Shown: positions 35,830-44,541, counted from the first letter of the stretch. The stretch is DNA of 64,000 nucleotides from Rhodobacterales bacterium (GCA_014763715.1 JACXUV010000004.1:85496-149495); one strand, 5' to 3'. The notes: generated by a model not told the origin, from the sequence alone. Numbers and translations are program-made.

Positions 35830-37332
35830 ATGTTCAGACTGTTGCGCCAGATACTGATCGCCACCTGCGTGCTGGCAGTTTCAACAGGCTGCCAAACGAC
35901 TGCACGCGACACACCAAGCGAAGCGCAGCTTTCCTGGACACCGACACTTGATGCCGATGCCCGCGCGTCTGATCGCATCGTCAAGGGCGACCGGTCCACC
36001 CTCGCGCAGTGGCCCTACATCGCTGTTTTCAGACACGAAACACGGACCGGACGGCTGCAATATTTTTGTGGCGGAACGTTTGTTGCCCGGCGCTGGGTGC
36101 TGACCGCGGCCCATTGTTTTGAAGGGGAATCCCGCCGGGTGGACGATCGCTGGGAGTGGCGGCCACGCGCGACACTGGAAGTCGTTGGAGGCACGGACGA
36201 CCTCGGATCAGGCGACGAAACCGTGTTTGAAGTCGACTCTGTCATGATCCATCCGGACTATAAGGCGACTATGGAAGTATCACCCGGTGTCTGGGAGGGA
36301 TCAGAAAATGACCTCGCCCTCGTCCGTATTGGCCGCACCTGGACCGGTCAGTTGGCCCGGCTCTCGTCTGGCGGGGAGGCTGACAGCGACGCCAATGGCG
36401 CTCGCGCCTTTGTGGCCGGCTTCGGCAAACAGGCAGATTCCGGCGCTGATGCGAGACTGGAAACATTCCGGATTGGCGACACGGACCGGTCCGCTCAGGC
36501 AGGTTCGCGTTACCTCTATCACGCCATGCTTCCGATGAAGCCCCCTGAGGTCTGCGGTATGCAATATGCGGACCTGGCCTATGACGGCAGCACGCAGATT
36601 TGCGCCGGCCGGAAATTCGGCGGTGTCGATAGCTGCCAGGGTGACAGTGGCGGGCCTCTGGTCGCGTTGGATGCGCAGGAACGCACATACCAGGTCGGTA
36701 TTGTCAGCTATGGCTTCGAATGCGCTGCAGAGAAATCGGAGGGCGTGTATACGCGCATCTCCCCCTATCGCGACTGGATTGAAACCACGGCTCGCGGCGC
36801 CATGTTTGTCGACGCTCAACCCGAGCAGGTCTTCGTGGCAACAGCCGAAACCATGGAAGCCATGGCCAGAGTCCTGCAGCCGACAAGCAGCCGCATAGAG
36901 ATGAATGTGAAACAGGAAGGTGAGGCCCCTGACACCGCCCTGAAAATTACCATCACGCCGAAAATTGATGGCCGCCTGATCGTCTTCGAACTGGAGAATT
37001 CAGGCCGCATCAACACCTACTTCCCCAATGATCGCACCCCGGAAGGTGCAGCCATCGTCACAGCCGGACAAACCGTCACCCTGCCGGAAGTGCCCTGGAT
37101 GATCATTCCCCCAGCAGAAGGCGGAGCGACCGTCTACGCTTTTGTCATTCCTGAAAGTGTCGCTTTCGCAGGAGACCTCCTGCCCACACCAGCCCGGATG
37201 CGCACTTTGGCAGAGGAAGAACAGCCCGAACGTGAGCCTGTCGACTTTGCGACCCGCATGCTGACAGAAGTTGCCAATCGCTCCAGCGAAGGCGGGTTGT
37301 CAGACTGGGCCGCAGCAACCGTGTCCTACTGA
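35830..37332 (+). CDS. Trypsin-like serine protease lipoprotein with C-terminal DUF4384-like domain
   Basis: 500 residues. The signal peptide ends in a lipobox (VSTG-C21), so the protein should be lipid-anchored, probably in the outer membrane. The S1 domain begins at a proper activation site R49-IVKG and has His95, Asp161 and Ser273, with Asp267 as the trypsin-type specificity residue. The C-terminal part (about 345-460: LKITITPKIDGRLIVFELENSGRINTYFPND...VTAGQTVTLPE) is homologous to that of the preceding protease and resembles DUF4384. The FVDAQPEQVFVATAETMEAMARVLQP linker is also shared with it. Its last 7 nt overlap the end of a convergent lipoprotein gene. Confidence 0.88.
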   Translation: MFRLLRQILIATCVLAVSTGCQTTARDTPSEAQLSWTPTLDADARASDRIVKGDRSTLAQWPYIAVFRHETRTGRLQYFCGGTFVARRWVLTAAHCFEGESRRVDDRWEWRPRATLEVVGGTDDLGSGDETVFEVDSVMIHPDYKATMEVSPGVWEGSENDLALVRIGRTWTGQLARLSSGGEADSDANGARAFVAGFGKQADSGADARLETFRIGDTDRSAQAGSRYLYHAMLPMKPPEVCGMQYADLAYDGSTQICAGRKFGGVDSCQGDSGGPLVALDAQERTYQVGIVSYGFECAAEKSEGVYTRISPYRDWIETTARGAMFVDAQPEQVFVATAETMEAMARVLQPTSSRIEMNVKQEGEAPDTALKITITPKIDGRLIVFELENSGRINTYFPNDRTPEGAAIVTAGQTVTLPEVPWMIIPPAEGGATVYAFVIPESVAFAGDLLPTPARMRTLAEEEQPEREPVDFATRMLTEVANRSSEGGLSDWAAATVSY

Positions 37333-38567
37333 TTTTCACCTAGTTCTGCAGCAAGCAGCGCTTCAAGGCGCAGGTCCGCCTCATCCAGAAGTGCATTCGC
37401 CGCATCGATTTCGTCATCCGGCTTTGGCCCACGCCAGCCGAACTGATGGTCAATATCGAACAATGCGTCTTCCACATCATCACGCGCAGCGATGAGATCG
37501 TCGGAAGTCGTGTCAGCATCTGCAAGGGTACGCCGCAGATCCAGCACAGCCCGCCGCAAGGCACGCTCAAGACTGCGCTGCGCGATGAGGGCATCGGCGC
37601 GCTCTTCCTCCTCGTCGCGACGCGTTCCTTCCTTGTCGATCTGCTTGCGCAGCTCTTCTTCTGCGGCGCTCTGAACTGCGCTGGAACGCAGCAACGAGCC
37701 CACGTCAGACAACAAGGGATCGCCGCGCTTCAGTTCGAGGACATCCACAAACAGGTTGAAGATCCCCGCATCCCGGTCAATGCCTGAGAAGTCGAGCGGC
37801 ATCCAGCCGGTCTCCAACCCCTTTGCCGCTGGTCCCGAAATATACTCCCCGCGCTGCAATGCCGGAAATTTGAACACCCCGCGCGCAAAGCCGGAAGCAT
37901 CATGGAATTCGACTGCTCCATCCGGCGTGAACTGGACATAGGTGCGCGGCTCTGGCCGCTCAAAGTCCAGGACAAGCAGGTAATCCCGGGAATCATACCG
38001 TGCCTGACGTTCGAAATCGTTGGCGACAACCTTCAACAACTCACCCGTAAAATAACCGGAGCGTTCCTCATCGGGCTTCAGCCTGATCTCTGCATAGAAA
38101 GAGGGGCGCGAAACGAGTCCCAGACGAGTCCAGTCCGTCGTGAATTCCTGCGGCGCGTTTCCAAAGGATGGACCGGACGGATCGAAGCCCTCGCGGACGA
38201 CGTGGACACAACCGGTATTGCGATTGAACTCCATCATGTCGGGACTGGTAAACAGTTTCCCGCTAACAACCCCCGTACTCCGATCGATCTTGGGAGCCCC
38301 CATCTGCTGAAGCCAGGCGCCAACAGAATCAAACATCAACATGCCGGCCTGCAGCGCCAGTTCCTGACCGAACCCAAGGGTCCTGTCGCCTGGACCGCGG
38401 GTTTCCTCGGGAAGGCAGCTGTCATCCAGGAAGATCCGGAGATCGGAACCCATACCATCTGAAACCACTGTCGGCCGGGTGTTGATGCTTCTCGACAGAC
38501 ACCCCGTCAGCGCGGTGCACGCGCTGATCAGTGCAGTGAACACCAGTATGCTGCGTCTCTTATTCAC
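37326..38567 (-). CDS. Lipoprotein of unknown function with C-terminal coiled coil
   Basis: 413 residues. A lipoprotein signal peptide ends at LTG-C23. The central region (about 40-290) has no motif I recognise. It contains a few cysteines (DDSCLPEE, NTGCVHV) and beta-rich stretches such as YLLVLDFERPEPRTYVQFTPDGAVEFHDASGF. Residues about 300-400 are rich in Glu, Arg and Ala and are predicted helical or coiled coil (SAAEEELRKQIDKEGTRRDEEEERADALIAQRSLERALRRAV). It is convergent to the two trypsin/DUF4384 genes with a 7-nt overlap, which suggests a lasting association. A substrate, inhibitor or scaffold role is only a guess. Confidence 0.7.
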   Translation of the reverse strand: MNKRRSILVFTALISACTALTGCLSRSINTRPTVVSDGMGSDLRIFLDDSCLPEETRGPGDRTLGFGQELALQAGMLMFDSVGAWLQQMGAPKIDRSTGVVSGKLFTSPDMMEFNRNTGCVHVVREGFDPSGPSFGNAPQEFTTDWTRLGLVSRPSFYAEIRLKPDEERSGYFTGELLKVVANDFERQARYDSRDYLLVLDFERPEPRTYVQFTPDGAVEFHDASGFARGVFKFPALQRGEYISGPAAKGLETGWMPLDFSGIDRDAGIFNLFVDVLELKRGDPLLSDVGSLLRSSAVQSAAEEELRKQIDKEGTRRDEEEERADALIAQRSLERALRRAVLDLRRTLADADTTSDDLIAARDDVEDALFDIDHQFGWRGPKPDDEIDAANALLDEADLRLEALLAAELGENQ

Positions 38568-38851
38568 GAACCGACTTCCTCACTCAAAACCAGCCGTTTC
38601 AATGACCGGACAGCCGTCTTTCCCCTGAAAATTCAATTCACAACAGAATTAAGCCCACTGCAACAGGGAGCGTGGCACCGAAGTGTCTTTGAATAGTTTT
38701 CATGACTGCACCCGTCTGCCCCCTCAAAGGAAAGACTTGCCCCTATTCCTGACGAACAACGTCATCCCTTCCCCGGAAGGATCGCTGATGCGTGAAAGCC
38801 ACACCCTGCTTTCATCGGTAAAAACAGCCAAATGGTCTTTCGCGAAGATAA

Positions 38852-38880
38852 TTGACTTCCTCAAAGCAACGTGCTCATTC
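38852..38880 (+). promoter_or_regulatory. Probable promoter of TonB-dependent receptor
   Basis: TTGACTT (38852-38858), a 14-nt spacer and GCTCATTC (38873-38880) agree with the Caulobacter-type consensus. The predicted start point (about 38887) falls inside the first palindrome, as expected for repression. Confidence 0.55.
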
Positions 38881-38883
38881 GAA

Positions 38884-38899
38884 TTCAACAAGCGTTGAA
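38884..38899. promoter_or_regulatory. TetR operator candidate 1 (TTCAAC-N4-GTTGAA)
   Basis: Perfect palindrome TTCAACAAGCGTTGAA, extended to 20 bp by flanking AA/TT (38882-38901). It lies right after the receptor promoter and has the same half-sites as the palindrome upstream of the ligase operon (42070-42085). Confidence 0.65.
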
Positions 38900-38903
38900 T
38901 TTA

Positions 38904-38919
38904 CTCAACAGTCGTTGAA
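38904..38919. promoter_or_regulatory. TetR operator candidate 2
   Basis: CTCAAC-AGTC-GTTGAA, one mismatch from the perfect palindrome. Its centre is exactly 20 bp (about two helical turns) from operator 1, which would let two repressor dimers bind on the same DNA face. It ends 29 nt before the receptor ATG. Confidence 0.6.
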
Positions 38920-38948
38920 GTGACGCGATCTACCAGGGAGGAATTAGG

Positions 38949-41234
38949 ATGCACCTAAAAACCAGATTCGCACTGTATGCGCTCGCCGCCACCGCCATGA
39001 CGCCGGTTCTGCCTGTATGGGCCCAGGAGGCAGACGAGCCCGAAGATAACGCTCGCAGACTGGGCAGCGTCACAGTCACCGCGCAACGGCGCGAGGAAAA
39101 CCTTCTGGACGTACCTCTGTCCGTCACGGCAATCGGGTCGGAACGCCTGGAAGTCACCGGCGCGGTCGACATCACGTCCATCCAGCGCTCGACCCCGAAC
39201 GCCACGATCGAAGTCGCACGTGGCTCCAACTCCACGCTCATCGCCTTCATCCGCGGTGTTGGCCAGCAGGACCCGCTCTGGGGCTTCGAACCCGGCGTTG
39301 GCCTCTATGTCGACGACGTCTACATCGCCCGCCCCCAGGGCGCGATCCTCGACATCTTTGACGTTGACCGCGTGGAAGTGCTCCGCGGCCCGCAAGGTAC
39401 GCTTTACGGCCGCAACACCATCGGTGGCGCGATCAAATACGTCACCAAACCGCTCGGCGACGAGCCAGACCTGAAGGTCAAGGCCAATCTCGGCAGCTAC
39501 AGCCAGGCCGATATCATCGTTTCCGGATCGACACCGCTCAGCGACACGTTTGCTGTCGGTGGCGCCATTGCGAAATACACGCGTGACGGTTACGGCAAGA
39601 ACCTCAACACGGGTGCCGAGCACTATAACAAGGACCTGCTGGCCTATCGCCTTAGCGCCGAGTGGACGCCGACGGACGACTTCTCAGTCAGGTTCGCGTA
39701 TGACAAGTCCGAAGACGATTCCAACGCCAAGCACGGTCACCGCCTGCTTCCGAGTGCAGATGGAACGATCCCGGTTACCGGTGACATCTACGACACCCGC
39801 GCTGGCATTGGCGACGACAACTCGGTGGAAACGGAAGGCTACTCGCTAACCGCTCAATGGGATGTCAACGACATCGTCACCCTGAAGTCGATCACAGCTT
39901 ATCGCGAAGGCTCGACGGTCACGCCGATCGATTTCGACGCCCTGCCACAGCCTGACTTCGACGTGCCTGCATACTACAATGATGATCAGTTCTCGCAGGA
40001 ATTCCAGCTTCTCTATAATAACGGCCCGCTTAGCGGCGTTGCCGGCTTCTACTACCTGGATGGTAATGCCGATGGCGCGTTCGACGTCATCCTCAGCTCC
40101 CTCGGGCTCTCGATCTACCAAGGCGGCGCGCAGGAGAAAGAGAACATCTCCATTTATGGCGACTTTACCTATGCGCTGAATGACAAGTGGAGTGTGTCGC
40201 TCGGCGGCCGCTACACCGAAGACAAGACAACAGCTGACGTGCTCCGAGAAGCTTGGCTTGGCCTCGGAACCGGTTCGTTTGATCCATCGAACACAACCTC
40301 TATCTATCTCGTCACTCAGACCGACTATAAGGGGGTGGAGCGTAAGGACGATCAGTTCACGCCTCGCGTCTCCGTTTCGTACAAACCGACCGACGACCTG
40401 AACCTCTATGCGACCTACGCACAGGGCTTCAAAGCCGGTGGTTTCGACCCGCGGGCCCGCGAGGATCTCGATCCGACTGGCCTCTCCCGCCAGGGTTTTG
40501 GTCCGGAAAAAGTCGACTCCTACGAATTCGGCGTCAAAGGCTCGTTCTTCGGTGACAGCCTCCTGCTCAACACGGCAGTGTTCTTCGCTGACTATACCGA
40601 TCAGCAAATCACGGTGCAGAGTGGTGCGGATACCAACAATGATGGCGTGAATGACACGTTCGTCTCATCCGTATTCAACGCTGGTTCGTCAGAATACAAG
40701 GGTCTGGAAATCGAAGGCACCTGGTTTGCGACCGATAACCTGACTCTGTTCGCGACCCTTGGCTACATCGATGCCAAGATCAATGAGATCCTGTCGGGCG
40801 GCACGAACGTCGCCAGCTCCTTCGTGACGCAGAACACGCCGGAACTGCAGGGCCAGATCTCAGCCAACTATACTCGGGACCTGGGCTCGAACCGCGGAGA
40901 GATTTCGCTGACCGGCACGGTCTCCGGCCGTGACGAGTACTACCTGTTCAACGTGCCGAACGAAGGCTTCCCGGCCGGGCAAAGCGCAATCTTCCCGGGC
41001 GGCGGACCAAAGCTAGACCCGTCGGGCTACTACCTCTTTGATCTGAGTGCGGTCTGGACTTCGCCGACCGGCAAATACCGGGTTGGCCTGCATGGCCGGA
41101 ACCTGACGGATCAGGAATACCGGGTGGCAGCCTACAACTTTGTCACACCGAGCCAACTCGGTCTCGACTCTGCCTACTCGGCCTTCTACGGCCCGCCGCG
41201 TACGTTCACCGTTTCGCTGTCGGCTGACTTCTAG
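38949..41234 (+). CDS. TonB-dependent outer membrane receptor
   Basis: 761 residues. Signal peptide MHLKTRFALYALAATAMTPVLPVWAQ, then an N-terminal TonB-box-like segment (GSVTVTAQRREENLLDVPLSVTAI). The plug domain carries VGLYVDDVYIARPQGAILDIFDVDRVEVLRGPQGTLYGRNTIGGAIKYVTK. The 22-strand barrel ends in FYGPPRTFTVSLSADF with a terminal Phe. It belongs to the broad alphaproteobacterial/sphingomonad group often involved in uptake of hydrophobic or aromatic compounds rather than siderophores; the ligand is not readable. AGGGAGGAAT precedes the ATG. Operators shared with the ligase operon downstream indicate co-regulation by the TetR gene next to it. Confidence 0.93.
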   Translation: MHLKTRFALYALAATAMTPVLPVWAQEADEPEDNARRLGSVTVTAQRREENLLDVPLSVTAIGSERLEVTGAVDITSIQRSTPNATIEVARGSNSTLIAFIRGVGQQDPLWGFEPGVGLYVDDVYIARPQGAILDIFDVDRVEVLRGPQGTLYGRNTIGGAIKYVTKPLGDEPDLKVKANLGSYSQADIIVSGSTPLSDTFAVGGAIAKYTRDGYGKNLNTGAEHYNKDLLAYRLSAEWTPTDDFSVRFAYDKSEDDSNAKHGHRLLPSADGTIPVTGDIYDTRAGIGDDNSVETEGYSLTAQWDVNDIVTLKSITAYREGSTVTPIDFDALPQPDFDVPAYYNDDQFSQEFQLLYNNGPLSGVAGFYYLDGNADGAFDVILSSLGLSIYQGGAQEKENISIYGDFTYALNDKWSVSLGGRYTEDKTTADVLREAWLGLGTGSFDPSNTTSIYLVTQTDYKGVERKDDQFTPRVSVSYKPTDDLNLYATYAQGFKAGGFDPRAREDLDPTGLSRQGFGPEKVDSYEFGVKGSFFGDSLLLNTAVFFADYTDQQITVQSGADTNNDGVNDTFVSSVFNAGSSEYKGLEIEGTWFATDNLTLFATLGYIDAKINEILSGGTNVASSFVTQNTPELQGQISANYTRDLGSNRGEISLTGTVSGRDEYYLFNVPNEGFPAGQSAIFPGGGPKLDPSGYYLFDLSAVWTSPTGKYRVGLHGRNLTDQEYRVAAYNFVTPSQLGLDSAYSAFYGPPRTFTVSLSADF

Positions 41235-41273
41235 ATCAAGCACTAGGCGCGTCATCCTCCTTCAACGACGCGC

Positions 41274-41306
41274 GGGCGGCCCTTTTCAGGGCCGCCCTTT
41301 CTTTTT
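41274..41306 (+). terminator. Terminator of TonB-dependent receptor, overlapping the tetR 3' end
   Basis: Perfect 9-bp stem GGGCGGCCC / GGGCCGCCC with loop TTTTCA, then TTTCTTTTT on the plus strand. The convergent tetR stop codon (41286-41288) lies inside it, and the last codons of tetR (KKKGRP) are encoded by the stem and T run. Confidence 0.9.
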
Positions 41307-41963
41307 CGAAGACGCTTCTGCACGGAATGATTCAAACCCAGCTGCTGTGAACCGAACCATATGTTCGTACGCATCTTCCAGATCGCTTGAATGGCACAAA
41401 CCACCAGACAGGCTGTCGATACGTCCAGTCTGCGCAAACGTCAGCGTCAGAGCCCCTGACAGGCAATGATAAGCCCAATAAAGGTCCCGATCTTCAATCC
41501 CCGGCAAGGCCAGGCGGAGCGCATCAATGAAACGCTCAATGAGCGGATCAAAGAACTGCGTCATCAGCTTGCCGCCCCATTCAGGTGAGTTGTTCACATA
41601 GGCAATCAGGGCGTAGTAGTTCTTCCACCCTTCTTCGCGTACATGATCTCCCGTCAGCATCGGCCGCAAATATGCGCGGATAATCGCCTCGACTGTCGGA
41701 GAGCGCTCGCTTTCAACGAGGCAGGCATCCAGTTGCTCCAGACGCGCCTGGTTCAGGATCTCCGCACGCCGCAGAAGGACCGCATCGAACAAGTCGCGCT
41801 TCGGCCCGAAATAATAATTAGGCAATGCCACATCGACGCCAGCATGTTTCGCGATCGCACGAAGCGTCACCCCATCATAGCCATGCTTTGCGAACTGCTC
41901 TTCCGCGGCATCGAGAATAGCTGTGCGCCGGTCCAGCCTCGGTTCTGTCCTGATTACGCTCAT
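41286..41963 (-). CDS. TetR family transcriptional regulator
   Basis: 225 residues. N-terminal TetR DNA-binding domain: RRTAILDAAEEQFAKHGYDGVTLRAIAKHAGVDVALPNYYFGPKRDLFDAVLLRRAE, with the recognition helix around VALPNYYFGPK (about residues 45-56). The C-terminal ligand domain (about 80-210) resembles the TetR_C regulators of the CerR/YP type. It lies between the TonB receptor (convergent) and the ligase/hydrolase/MFS operon (divergent). Palindromes TTCAAC-N4-GTTGAA occur in front of both transcription units, including the tetR/ligase intergenic region, so self-regulation is also likely. The inducer may be an acyl-CoA produced by the ligase, but this is inference. Confidence 0.9.
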   Translation of the reverse strand: MSVIRTEPRLDRRTAILDAAEEQFAKHGYDGVTLRAIAKHAGVDVALPNYYFGPKRDLFDAVLLRRAEILNQARLEQLDACLVESERSPTVEAIIRAYLRPMLTGDHVREEGWKNYYALIAYVNNSPEWGGKLMTQFFDPLIERFIDALRLALPGIEDRDLYWAYHCLSGALTLTFAQTGRIDSLSGGLCHSSDLEDAYEHMVRFTAAGFESFRAEASSKKKGRP

Positions 41964-42069
41964 GCTTCGCTAGTAAACCTCAGCTATCGATAGATCAACG
42001 ATACCGCGACGTCAGAAAGGCCGACAACGCCCCACCTTATGCTTGCGTTCTGGCGCTGTTTAGGCCAAT

Positions 42070-42085
42070 TTCAACAATTGTTGAA
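42070..42085. promoter_or_regulatory. TetR operator candidate 3 (TTCAAC-N4-GTTGAA)
   Basis: Perfect 16-bp palindrome TTCAACAATTGTTGAA in the 168-bp region between tetR and the acyl-CoA ligase gene. A weak promoter TTGCGT (42043-42048), 17 bp, CAATTT (42066-42071) would overlap its left edge. Confidence 0.65.
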
Positions 42086-42131
42086 AAAGAAGAAGTACCC
42101 GTACAGGGTATCCAAGATCAGGGGAAGAAAC

Positions 42132-43682
42132 GTGAGTCACTACACGATGCCACAGGCGCTGTTTCCGGAGGTGTTTCGCCTTCACGGACGCTGGCGCCCC
42201 ACAAGAGAGGCGGTCGTGTGTGGTGATCTGCGTTTGAACTGGCGGGATTTCAACGCGCGTATAAATCAAGTCGCCAATGCCGTTCTGGCCGAAGGCCTGG
42301 CCCCGGGTGATCGCGTCATCGTCCTGATGACCAATGGCATTGAGATGCTGGAGGTCCTCTTTGGCCTGATCAAAGCCGGTATGACCAGCGTTCCGATCAA
42401 TCTGTCTGTTACAGAAGAAGCGATCGCCGGCATGATCAGGGATGCGGATGCCCGAATGATCATCTGCACTGAAGATCAGGCCAGACGCATAGAAAAACAC
42501 GCAATTCTTTTCGATGAGTGCGCTTCACTCATTCGTGTCTCCACCGGATCAATGGATGACTGGAAACCATTTAAAGACTGGACCGAGACAGCTGCAACGG
42601 ACGAGCCAAAGCTCGCGATTTCACCCAACACGCCGCTTAACATCATCTATTCATCAGGCACGACCGGAACGCCAAAAGGAATCGTACACACCCAAAAAGG
42701 CCGCCGGGATTGGGCTGGAGACCTGTCAATTGCGCTGCGCTATCACGGGGCGGCCCGCACACTCGTCACTATTGGCATGTACTCCAACATTTCCTGGGTG
42801 AGCTTGCTCTGCACAGCCCTCGCAGGTGGGACGCTGATTATAGAAGACACTTTCGATGCAGACCGTTTCTGGCATCTCTGCGCACAGGAACGCATCACGC
42901 ATTCCTCAATGGTGCCTCTTCAGATGCAAAAAATCATGGAGGCTGATCCGGATCCCGCTCAGCCGACTGCCGTGCAGGCAATCATGACGGCAGGTTCGCC
43001 CCTGTACCCCGATCTGAAGCGCCAGCTCTTCGATAGGTTCGGCCCCACAGTCATTGAATTGTATGGCCTGACCGAGGGGGTCATCACGACCCTGGATCCG
43101 GAAGTCGCAGATCACCATCTTGCGTCCGTTGGCCAGCCCCTTCTGGGCACGGACCTCTGCATTGTGGACGAACTTGATAACGAAGTTCCGCCGGGCACAC
43201 CCGGGGAGATCGTGGCAACAGGCCGGATTGTCATGCCGGGATACTGGCGCCGTGAGGATGCCACACTGGATGCGACATGGACGTCTCCGACGGGCGAAGC
43301 CTGGTTGCGCACCGGAGACATTGGCCGCGTAGATGAAGAAGGCTTCCTCTATATCGTTGACCGGAAGAAGGACATGATCCTCTCCGGAGGACAGAATGTG
43401 TACCCTCAGGACATCGAAGCCCAGCTCATGCAACATGAAGCTATATCTGAAGCTGCCGTTATTGGGGTGCGCAGCAAGAAATGGGGCGAAACACCATTGG
43501 CCCTGGTTGTGCTGCGCACTGACATCCCCCCTTCAGATATCAAGGAATGGTGCAACTCACGGGTAGGCAAGCAGCAGCGTGTGTCTGATGTGAAAATAGT
43601 GAATGCCCTCCCCCGTAATCCAAACGGGAAAATCCTGAAGCGCGAGCTCCGGCAAACATTCGAAAGTGTAAGCTATGACTGA
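42132..43682 (+). CDS. Acyl-CoA synthetase / AMP-dependent ligase
   Basis: 516 residues. Adenylates a carboxylic acid and transfers it to CoA. The P-loop is YSSGTTGTPKG (residues 173-183). Further motifs are YGLTEG (A5), WLRTGDIGRVDEEGFLYIVDRKKDMILSGGQNVYPQDIE (A7-A8 with hinge Asp) and the catalytic Lys about 500 in NPNGKILK (A10). It resembles long-chain or aromatic acyl-CoA ligases; the substrate is not determinable. The GTG start at 42132 has GGGGAAG upstream; the frame is open 31 codons further, but those codons contain the operator. First gene of an operon with an alpha/beta hydrolase and an MFS transporter (8-nt and 4-nt overlaps). Confidence 0.92.
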   Translation: MSHYTMPQALFPEVFRLHGRWRPTREAVVCGDLRLNWRDFNARINQVANAVLAEGLAPGDRVIVLMTNGIEMLEVLFGLIKAGMTSVPINLSVTEEAIAGMIRDADARMIICTEDQARRIEKHAILFDECASLIRVSTGSMDDWKPFKDWTETAATDEPKLAISPNTPLNIIYSSGTTGTPKGIVHTQKGRRDWAGDLSIALRYHGAARTLVTIGMYSNISWVSLLCTALAGGTLIIEDTFDADRFWHLCAQERITHSSMVPLQMQKIMEADPDPAQPTAVQAIMTAGSPLYPDLKRQLFDRFGPTVIELYGLTEGVITTLDPEVADHHLASVGQPLLGTDLCIVDELDNEVPPGTPGEIVATGRIVMPGYWRREDATLDATWTSPTGEAWLRTGDIGRVDEEGFLYIVDRKKDMILSGGQNVYPQDIEAQLMQHEAISEAAVIGVRSKKWGETPLALVVLRTDIPPSDIKEWCNSRVGKQQRVSDVKIVNALPRNPNGKILKRELRQTFESVSYD

Positions 43683-44541
43683 AGACATCCGCTACCAGTC
43701 ATCGGATGGGCTGAATCTATATGCCAAGAGATATGGCCCAAGGGATGCACAACTCAGTGTGCTGTGCATGCATGGACTGACGAGAAATCACAAGGATTTC
43801 GAGCCCATGATCGCCGCGCTGCCTGAGCAATATCAATTCATTGCTGTTGACGTCCGCGGCCGCGGACTATCCGATCGGGACAAGAATGCAGAGCACTATT
43901 CGCCAGTGACCTATGTTGGCGACATGGCCGCCCTGCTCGACCACCTGAAACTTGATCGTGTCGCACTGATCGGCACATCCATGGGCGGACTGATGTCCAT
44001 GATCATGATGAAGGCAATGCCCCAGCGTGTACGCGGTGTGGTGCTGAATGATGTCGGACCGGTGTTTGAAACAGCAGGTCTGAACAGAATTGCCGCCTAT
44101 ACAAGCAACAACGAACCTATGGCCGGGTGGGATGACGCGGCCCGCATAGTCGGGGAAGTACAAGCGGACATCTTCCCCGACTATGGCCCTGAGCAATGGA
44201 TGGCCTTCGCCCGGCGCACTTATCGCGAACTGAGTGATGGCCGTGTTGCATTGGATTATGATCCGGAGATCACCCGCACAGTCAGCCAGGTACGCCCCGG
44301 CCTGCTCACCCGGATAGCCATGTGGAAGCTTTACAAGGAAATGTCGAAAGCCCCCTTGCTCCTGATCAGGGGCGAGACCTCAGACATTCTCTCAGAAAAG
44401 ACCGCCGCCAAGATGATCAAACGTCATCCGGATGCACAGCTGGTTACTGTGCCTCGTGTCGGTCACGCCCCGATCCTCGATGAACCGGAGGCCGTTCAAG
44501 GTATCCGAAACTTCCTTGCCAATGTGGAAGCCCGCACATGA
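43675..44541 (+). CDS. Alpha/beta fold hydrolase
   Basis: 288 residues. The oxyanion-type segment VLCMHGLTRNHKDF, the nucleophile elbow GTSMGG (Ser102), a probable acid in GETSDILS (about 240) and the catalytic His in VGHAPILDEP (about 265) form a complete triad. A leading DVRGRGLSDRD is typical of carboxylesterase and C-C hydrolase relatives. No signal peptide, so it is cytoplasmic. It overlaps the ligase gene by 8 nt. A plausible role is hydrolysis of an imported ester to release the acid that the ligase activates. Confidence 0.9.
   Translation: MTEDIRYQSSDGLNLYAKRYGPRDAQLSVLCMHGLTRNHKDFEPMIAALPEQYQFIAVDVRGRGLSDRDKNAEHYSPVTYVGDMAALLDHLKLDRVALIGTSMGGLMSMIMMKAMPQRVRGVVLNDVGPVFETAGLNRIAAYTSNNEPMAGWDDAARIVGEVQADIFPDYGPEQWMAFARRTYRELSDGRVALDYDPEITRTVSQVRPGLLTRIAMWKLYKEMSKAPLLLIRGETSDILSEKTAAKMIKRHPDAQLVTVPRVGHAPILDEPEAVQGIRNFLANVEART

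Larger units (their letters stand above)
38568..38948. other. Intergenic region upstream of TonB-dependent receptor
   Basis: 381 bp between the divergent lipoprotein and receptor genes. The only open frame (38683-38898, 71 codons) lacks a ribosome site and overlaps the promoter and operator, so it is not called. The right part holds the promoter and two TetR-type palindromes described separately; I see nothing definite in the left 280 bp apart from the lipoprotein promoter that must be there. Confidence 0.6.

Noticed and set aside
38683..38898. 71-codon plus-strand frame upstream of the TonB receptor
   Set aside because: No ribosome site, no similarity, and it covers the receptor promoter and first operator.
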